A stretch of 49,529 nucleotides of DNA, from contig NZ_JARRSA010000028.1 of assembly GCF_029624655.1 (NCBI RefSeq), forward strand, positions 1 to 49,529, given 5' to 3'. The DNA is from Roseicyclus salinarum (lineage in GTDB: Bacteria > Pseudomonadota > Alphaproteobacteria > Rhodobacterales > Rhodobacteraceae). The notes below the pieces were generated by a model, which had not been told where the DNA came from, made no database searches, and was given only the letters and a program-made list of their open reading frames with translations. Below, piece after piece: positions 44,866 to 49,529 of the stretch; the stretch's first letter is position 1, and the number at the start of each line of letters is the position of its first letter. The translations under genes and the position numbers were made by a program.

Positions 44866-45825
44866 ATGCACCCAGCCTATTCCGTCATCTTCTTCACCAC
44901 GGCCTCCGGCGCGGGCTACGGCCTGTGGTTCTGGCTTGGCCTCCGCCTTGCGGTGGAGGGCGTCGCGGGGCCGTCCCTGCCCGCCGTGGCCGCGCTGCTT
45001 CTGGGTGGCGCGCTCGTGACGCTCGGCCTTCTGTCCTCGACCCTGCATCTCGGCCATCCCGAGCGGGCGTGGCGCGCGCTCGGCCAGTGGCGCAGCTCGT
45101 GGCTTTCGCGCGAGGGGGTGGCGGCGGTGGCGACCTATCTTCCGGCGGGCGCGGTCTTTCTGGCGCTCGCCCTGCCGGGGGGACTGCCGGGCGCGGGCCT
45201 TGCGGCGGCCCTGCTCGCCGCGGGCTCGGCCGCGACGGTCTGGTGCACCGGCATGATCTACGGCTCGCTCAGGACCATCCCGGCCTGGAGCGACCGCGCG
45301 GTGCCCTTCGGATATCTCGCGATGGCGGGGGCGACCGGGGCGCTTCTTTTCGTGCTGAGCGACACGGTCTTCCGCAACGAGGCGGGCCCGTGGCCCGCGG
45401 TGGCGGGGTTCGCCCTGGTGATGGCGGCGGTCATGAAGTGGTTCTACTGGCGGCGCATCGACGCCGCGCCGGCCGCCTTCGGCATGGCCGAGGCGCTGGG
45501 CGTGCCGGGCGCCTCGGAGATCCGCACGCTCGACCCGCCGCACACGCAGCCGAACTTCGTGATGCGCGAGATGGGTTATGCCGTCGCCCGCCGCCATGCC
45601 CGCAGGCTCCGGCTTCTGGCGATCAGCTTCCTGATGACGCTGCCACTGGCGGGCCTGGTTCTGGCAAGCGTCCTGCCGGCGCTGGCGCTGCCGTTGCAGG
45701 CGCTCGCCGTCGTGTCGGCCGGCCTCGGGGTCTGGATCGAGCGCTGGCTGTTCTTCGCCGAGGCGCGCCACGTCTCGATGCTGTACTACGGGGCGGGGCC
45801 GGGACAGCCGCAGGAGGGCGCATGA
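44866..45825 (+). CDS. soeC: Sulfite dehydrogenase membrane anchor SoeC (DmsC family)
   Basis: The 319-residue protein has about eight hydrophobic helices and belongs to the DmsC/NrfD-type anchors that reduce or oxidise quinones. The N-terminus His-Pro-Ala-Tyr-Ser-Val-Ile-Phe-Phe-Thr-Thr is typical. Leu-His-Leu-Gly-His-Pro-Glu-Arg-Ala-Trp-Arg-Ala is the conserved DmsC loop. It lies 33 bases after soeB, and its stop overlaps the fahA start by four bases. The complex is expected to deliver electrons from sulfite to ubiquinone. Confidence 0.88.
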   Translation: MHPAYSVIFFTTASGAGYGLWFWLGLRLAVEGVAGPSLPAVAALLLGGALVTLGLLSSTLHLGHPERAWRALGQWRSSWLSREGVAAVATYLPAGAVFLALALPGGLPGAGLAAALLAAGSAATVWCTGMIYGSLRTIPAWSDRAVPFGYLAMAGATGALLFVLSDTVFRNEAGPWPAVAGFALVMAAVMKWFYWRRIDAAPAAFGMAEALGVPGASEIRTLDPPHTQPNFVMREMGYAVARRHARRLRLLAISFLMTLPLAGLVLASVLPALALPLQALAVVSAGLGVWIERWLFFAEARHVSMLYYGAGPGQPQEGA

Positions 45826-47093
45826 ACGCCCCCCACCTCGACGAGACGCACGACCCGGCCCGCCGGAGCTGGGTCGAAAGCGCCAACGCGGAGGGGTGCG
45901 ACTTCCCGATCCAGAACCTGCCCTATGGCGTCTTCTCGCAGGAGGGCGGCGCGCGGCGGGTGGGCGTGGCGATCGGGGACATGATCCTCGACCTGATGGC
46001 GGCCGAGGCGCAGGGACGGCTGGGCGGCGGCGCGCCGCTGTTCTCGGGCGGCAGCCTGAACGCCCTGATGGGCCGCCCGCAGGCGGAGTGGACGGCGATG
46101 CGCCGCGCGATCGCGGCCCTGCTCGACGCGCGCGGCGGCGCGCGCGACCTGCCCCTCGTGGCGCGGCGCGACGTGACGATGCACCTTCCCTTCGAGGTCC
46201 GCGGCTTCACCGACTTCTATGCCTCGCGCGAGCACGCCACCAATGTCGGCACGATGTTCCGCGACCCGGAGAACGCGCTGTTGCCCAACTGGCTTCACAT
46301 CCCCATCGGCTACAACGGGCGCGCCTCGACCGTCGTGGTTTCGGGCACGCCGATCACGCGGCCCATCGGGCAGCTGAAGGCGCCCGCCGACGATGCGCCG
46401 CACCTCGGGCCTTCCGCGAAGCTCGACTTCGAGGTGGAGCTGGGCGCGGTCGTCGGCACGGGCACGGCGATGGGCAGGCCGATCACCACCGCCGAGGCGC
46501 GCGACGCAATCTTCGGCTACGTCCTTCTGAACGACTGGTCGGCGCGCGACATCCAGGTCTGGGAATACCAGCCGCTGGGCCCGTTCCAGTCCAAGGCCTT
46601 CGGCACGACGATCAGCCCGTGGGTCGTCACGCGCGCGGCGCTCGAGCCGTTCCGCCGCCCAGCGCCGGACCGGGTGCGGCCGCTTCTGCCCTACCTGCAC
46701 GAGGACACGCCCAACAACCTCGACATCGTGATCGAGGCGCACCTGACGCCGGCGGGCGGGCGCGCGACCCGGCTTCTGCGCACGAATGCGCGCTGGCTCT
46801 ATTATTCCGCCGCGCAGCAGCTTGCGCATCATGCGCTGTCGGGCTGCGCGATGGAGACCGGCGATCTGCTGGGGTCCGGCACGATCTCGGGCGGGACGCG
46901 GGACAGCTGCGGCTCGCTTCTGGAACTGACGTGGAACGGGCGCGACCCGCTGGACGTGGACGGCGGCACGCGGACCTTCCTGCGCGACGGCGACAGCGTG
47001 ACGCTCAGGGGCTGGTGCGAGGGGGCCGTCCGCATCGGCTTCGGCGCCTGCGAGGGCACGATCCTGCCCGCGCCGGACGCCCCCGGCGCCTAG
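45822..47093 (+). CDS. fahA: Fumarylacetoacetase
   Basis: Splits fumarylacetoacetate into fumarate and acetoacetate, the last step of tyrosine/homogentisate breakdown. The 423-residue protein has both the small N-terminal SH3-like domain and the catalytic domain of full-length FAH. Active-site residues are visible: Asp, His and Arg in Thr-Asp-Phe-Tyr-Ala-Ser-Arg-Glu-His-Ala-Thr, the metal Glu pair in Asp-Phe-Glu-Val-Glu-Leu-Gly, Asn-Asp-Trp-Ser-Ala-Arg-Asp, and Gln/Lys in Phe-Gln-Ser-Lys-Ala-Phe-Gly. The ATG overlaps the soeC stop (ATGA), so it is translated with the sulfite dehydrogenase genes. No homogentisate dioxygenase or maleylacetoacetate isomerase is nearby. It overlaps the convergent kinase gene by four bases. 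Confidence 0.93.
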   Translation: MNAPHLDETHDPARRSWVESANAEGCDFPIQNLPYGVFSQEGGARRVGVAIGDMILDLMAAEAQGRLGGGAPLFSGGSLNALMGRPQAEWTAMRRAIAALLDARGGARDLPLVARRDVTMHLPFEVRGFTDFYASREHATNVGTMFRDPENALLPNWLHIPIGYNGRASTVVVSGTPITRPIGQLKAPADDAPHLGPSAKLDFEVELGAVVGTGTAMGRPITTAEARDAIFGYVLLNDWSARDIQVWEYQPLGPFQSKAFGTTISPWVVTRAALEPFRRPAPDRVRPLLPYLHEDTPNNLDIVIEAHLTPAGGRATRLLRTNARWLYYSAAQQLAHHALSGCAMETGDLLGSGTISGGTRDSCGSLLELTWNGRDPLDVDGGTRTFLRDGDSVTLRGWCEGAVRIGFGACEGTILPAPDAPGA

Positions 47094-48019
47094 CGCGCGA
47101 GGGGCACGTCGCGCGGCATGATCGCGCCGCGATGGCCGATGACCTGCACGGCGAGCGCGTGGCCGGAGCGCGCGGCCGCCTCGGGCGGGGCGCCGCGGAG
47201 GCGGGCGGCGAGGTAGCCCGCGTTGAACGCGTCGCCCGCCGCGGTCGTGTCCAGGATCTTCGGCGCCTTCGGGCAGTCCGGCGCCGCGCGCGCGCCGTCC
47301 GCCACGACGACGGGCCCGCGCTCGGCCCGCTTCAGCACGATCTCGCGGGGGCCATGGGCGGCGATGCGCGACAGGACCGCGGCCTCGTCGGCGTCGCCGA
47401 AAAGCGCCATCTCGTCATCGACCGAGGGCAGGGCGATCGAGGCGGCCGAAAGCGCCTCGGCCATCCATTGCCGCGCCTCGTCGCGCGAGGTCCAGAGCCG
47501 CGGCCTGTAGTTGCCGTCGAAGGCCACGTCGCCGCCGCGGTCGCGGTGGATGCGCAGACGCTCCAGAAGGCCGGCGCGGTCGACCTCGGGCAGGATGGCG
47601 AGCGTGATGCCCGACAGGTAGACGAGGCCGAAGCCCTCCAGCGCCTGCGCGCCCAGGCCCTCGGGCGAGAACAGGGCGCGCGCCGCCGACGCATCGCGCC
47701 AGTAGCGGAAGCTGCGCTCGCCGGCGTCGTCGACCTCGATGGCGTAGATGCCCGGCAGCCGGTCGGGCAGGCGCACCACGAGGTCCGTGCCGATCCCCTC
47801 GTCGCGCATCGCGGCGATCATCCGGTCCGAAAAGGCGTCTTGCCCCAGCGCCGTGACGTAGGAGACGCCCGTTCCGTCCTGCGCCACCAGGCGGGCGAGG
47901 TAGACGGCGGTGTTGAAGGTGTCCCCGGCGAAGCCCATGCGGATACGGCCATCGTCCGCGGCGAGGTCGGACAGCTCGATCATGCATTCGCCGATGGACG
48001 CGACCGGGCCCTGCAGCAT
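47090..48019 (-). CDS. kdgK: PfkB-family sugar kinase, 2-keto-3-deoxygluconate kinase-like
   Basis: A 309-residue ribokinase-family enzyme, probably phosphorylating a 2-keto-3-deoxy sugar acid. Ala-Ser-Ile-Gly-Glu-Cys-Met-Ile-Glu-Leu opens the protein, Ala-Gly-Asp-Thr-Phe-Asn-Thr-Ala-Val-Tyr is the PfkB block 1, and Asp-Thr-Thr-Ala-Ala-Gly-Asp-Ala-Phe-Asn-Ala-Gly the ATP/anion hole with the catalytic Asp. Phe-Arg-Tyr-Trp-Arg-Asp-Ala-Ser-Ala-Ala-Arg is typical of KDG kinases. AAGGGA precedes ATG 48019. It is divergent from L-fuconate dehydratase, whose product is a 2-keto-3-deoxy acid, so a related substrate is plausible, but ordinary KDG is equally possible. Confidence 0.8.
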   Translation of the reverse strand: MLQGPVASIGECMIELSDLAADDGRIRMGFAGDTFNTAVYLARLVAQDGTGVSYVTALGQDAFSDRMIAAMRDEGIGTDLVVRLPDRLPGIYAIEVDDAGERSFRYWRDASAARALFSPEGLGAQALEGFGLVYLSGITLAILPEVDRAGLLERLRIHRDRGGDVAFDGNYRPRLWTSRDEARQWMAEALSAASIALPSVDDEMALFGDADEAAVLSRIAAHGPREIVLKRAERGPVVVADGARAAPDCPKAPKILDTTAAGDAFNAGYLAARLRGAPPEAAARSGHALAVQVIGHRGAIMPRDVPLAR

Positions 48020-48061
48020 CTCGGTTTCCCTTTCGTCCCGGGGCGTTTCGTTCGGGGCTTT

Positions 48062-48078
48062 CTACCGTATTCCGGTAG
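48062..48078. promoter_or_regulatory. Inverted repeat in the kdgK-fucD intergenic region
   Basis: CTACCG-TATTC-CGGTAG (48062-48067 and 48073-48078) is a perfect 6+6 inverted repeat 43 bases before the kinase start, within its probable promoter region. It could be an operator for the kinase. Confidence 0.4.
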
Positions 48079-48139
48079 CGGGAACAGCGCAAACCCCTGG
48101 CGATCATCGCGCCTTGCGGGAGGCGTTCCGGCCTTCTAA

Positions 48140-48151
48140 CATGCTAGCATG
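48140..48151. promoter_or_regulatory. Palindromic operator before L-fuconate dehydratase
   Basis: CATGCTAGCATG is a perfect 12-bp palindrome 28 bases before the fucD start codon, in the small gap shared by two divergent sugar-acid genes. This is a typical place and form for a GntR- or LacI-family operator. A GntR/FCD regulator is encoded at 38637-39290, but no link is shown. Confidence 0.5.
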
Positions 48152-48178
48152 CCAATGGCGGCGAGGGGAGGGCAGACC

Positions 48179-49483
48179 GTGAGCGCGCGTATCATCGAAG
48201 TGACGACACATGACGTCCGTTTCCCGACGAGCCGCCTGCTCGACGGGTCGGACGCCATGAACCCGACGCCGGACTATTCGGCCGCCTACGTCATCCTGCG
48301 CGCCTCGGACGGAAGCGAGGGGCACGGCATGACCTTCACGATCGGGCGCGGCAACGAGATCTGCTGCGCGGCGATCGAGGCGGTGGGCGACCTGCTGAAG
48401 GGCCGCGATGTCGACGGGCTTTTCGCGGACATGGGCGCGGCGTGGCGGCTGGTGACGGGCGACAGCCAGCTGCGATGGACCGGGCCCGAGAAGGGCGTGA
48501 TCCACCTTGCGGCGGCAGCAGTGATGAACGCGCTCTGGGACATGTACGGCAAGCGCGCGGGCAAGCCCGTCTGGCGGCTGATCTGCGAGATGCCGCCGGA
48601 CGAACAGGTGGCGCTGGTGGACTGGCGCTACCTCGCCGATGCGCTGCCCCCCGCCGAGGCGCGCGAGCGGCTGGAGAACAAGGCGGCCGGCCGCGCCGCG
48701 CGCATCGCCGCGATGGAGGCCGAGGGCTATCCGGCCTACACGACCTCGGCGGGGTGGCTGGGCTATTCCGACGACAAGATCCGGGCGCTGATGCGCGAGG
48801 CGCTGGCGGAGGGCTGGACGCATTTCAAGATGAAGGTCGGCGCCAGCATCGAGGACGACCTGCGCCGCGCCGCCCTGATCCGCGAGGAGATCGGGCCCGA
48901 CCGCTTCCTGATGATGGACGCAAACCAGGTCTGGGGCGTGGAGGAGGCGATCGCCAACATGAAGCGGCTCGCCGCCTACGACCCCTGGTGGATCGAGGAG
49001 CCGACGAGCCCCGACGACATCCTCGGCCACGCCCGCATCGCGCGCGAGATCGCGCCGGTCAGCGTGGCGACGGGCGAGCATTGCCACAACGCGGTGATGT
49101 TCAAGCAGCTGATGCAGGCCGGCGCGATCCGCTTCGTCCAGGTCGACAGCTGCCGCCTCGCGGGGCCGAACGAGATCCTCGGCGTGATGCTTTTGGCCGA
49201 GAAGTTCGGCCTGCCGGTCTGTCCCCATGCCGGCGGGGTGGGTCTGTGCGAGCTGATCCAGCACATGAGCTTCGTCGATTACGTCTGCGTGTCTGCGAGC
49301 CTGGAGGACCGGGTGCTGGAATACGTCGACCACCTGCACGAGCATTTCGTGGATCCGGTCCGGACGCGGAACGGGCGCTACCTGCCCCCCGCGCGGCCCG
49401 GCTTCTCGGTCGAGATGAAGCCCGAAAGCATTGCGCGGCATGAATTCCCGGACGGCGCGGAGTGGCGCGGCTCGGCCGGTTGA
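48179..49483 (+). CDS. fucD: L-fuconate dehydratase
   Basis: Enolase-superfamily enzyme that dehydrates L-fuconate to 2-keto-3-deoxy-L-fuconate in L-fucose breakdown. The 434-residue protein has K217 and K219 in His-Phe-Lys-Met-Lys-Val-Gly, metal ligands D247 (Met-Met-Asp-Ala-Asn), E273 (Ile-Glu-Glu-Pro) and E300 (Thr-Gly-Glu-His-Cys), and a His in Cys-Pro-His-Ala-Gly-Gly-Val-Gly. These numbers are one less than in the studied Xanthomonas enzyme, supporting the identification. The GTG at 48179 is preceded by GAGGGGAGG and fits the family length better than the ATG at 48149. The final 46 bases of the window after its stop show nothing I can call. No other fucose genes are seen before the window ends. 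Confidence 0.92.
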   Translation: MSARIIEVTTHDVRFPTSRLLDGSDAMNPTPDYSAAYVILRASDGSEGHGMTFTIGRGNEICCAAIEAVGDLLKGRDVDGLFADMGAAWRLVTGDSQLRWTGPEKGVIHLAAAAVMNALWDMYGKRAGKPVWRLICEMPPDEQVALVDWRYLADALPPAEARERLENKAAGRAARIAAMEAEGYPAYTTSAGWLGYSDDKIRALMREALAEGWTHFKMKVGASIEDDLRRAALIREEIGPDRFLMMDANQVWGVEEAIANMKRLAAYDPWWIEEPTSPDDILGHARIAREIAPVSVATGEHCHNAVMFKQLMQAGAIRFVQVDSCRLAGPNEILGVMLLAEKFGLPVCPHAGGVGLCELIQHMSFVDYVCVSASLEDRVLEYVDHLHEHFVDPVRTRNGRYLPPARPGFSVEMKPESIARHEFPDGAEWRGSAG

Positions 49484-49529
49484 GGGCGCCCAAGGGGTCG
49501 TGTTTCGCCGCCTGCGGCGCCGACCGGTG

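Overview
This window is a GC-rich stretch of chromosome from an alphaproteobacterium, most likely of the order Rhodobacterales (Rhodobacter/Roseobacter relatives). The evidence is gene content and order: the ethylmalonyl-CoA pathway genes ecm, ccr, mch and mcl2; a mdh-sucC-sucD-sucA-odhB-lpdA block; an HvrA-type H-NS protein; a TIGR02300 protein; a bacterial ALDH16; and soeABC. This is a call from recognised families only; no database search was run. No phage, transposon, integrase or CRISPR array was seen. Codon use looks uniform, so this reads as core chromosome with small accessory inserts.

Layout. 1-4.7 kb: the end of an unknown gene, a lone DUF1989 protein, an ornithine decarboxylase behind a structured leader, and a leftward H-NS/deoD/aldo-keto reductase group. 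4.8-9.8 kb: ethylmalonyl-CoA mutase (leftward) diverges from a PlsB-like acyltransferase and crotonyl-CoA carboxylase/reductase (rightward). 9.9-11.8 kb: small unknowns, a lipoprotein, a transglutaminase-like protease and a three-helix membrane protein with a cyclic-nucleotide-binding domain. 12-17.1 kb: rpe, a small DMT transporter, then deoC, a small membrane protein and ALDH16 behind a RutR-like operator. 17.1-22.4 kb: two membrane unknowns, an M20 deacylase, an orphan family-5 solute-binding protein and an EamA transporter. 22.4-26 kb: leftward mcl2-nnrU-DUF1737-mch, plus a TauE/SafE permease.

26.1-38.5 kb is the TCA-cycle block: mdh, a divergent coiled-coil protein, sucC, a small secreted protein, sucD, a very small signal-peptide protein, sucA, odhB (with two lipoyl domains), a MAPEG protein, a cupin, a 23-bp tandem repeat and lpdA. 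38.6-40.7 kb holds a GntR/FCD regulator, a YgjP-like metallopeptidase, the acidic TIGR02300 protein and tRNA-Ala(GGC). 41.2-47.1 kb is a tight soeABC-fahA operon (cytoplasmic-side sulfite dehydrogenase plus fumarylacetoacetase). The window ends with a divergent pair, a KDG-kinase-like sugar kinase and L-fuconate dehydratase, separated by two inverted repeats.

How the genes work together. Ccr, Ecm, Mch and Mcl2 belong to the route that turns acetyl-CoA into C4 and C3 units without isocitrate lyase. Its products (malate, and succinyl-CoA by way of propionyl-CoA) enter the TCA steps encoded next door. deoD, deoC and ALDH16 fit breakdown of deoxynucleosides to acetate and glyceraldehyde 3-phosphate. 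Nothing here is clearly a new multi-gene system. The best leads are regulatory DNA (paired TGTGATCACA sites before sucC, the RutR-like site before deoC, the decarboxylase leader), the membrane cyclic-nucleotide receptor, unknown small exported proteins inside the TCA operon, and the unusual kdgK/fucD and soeC/fahA pairings.
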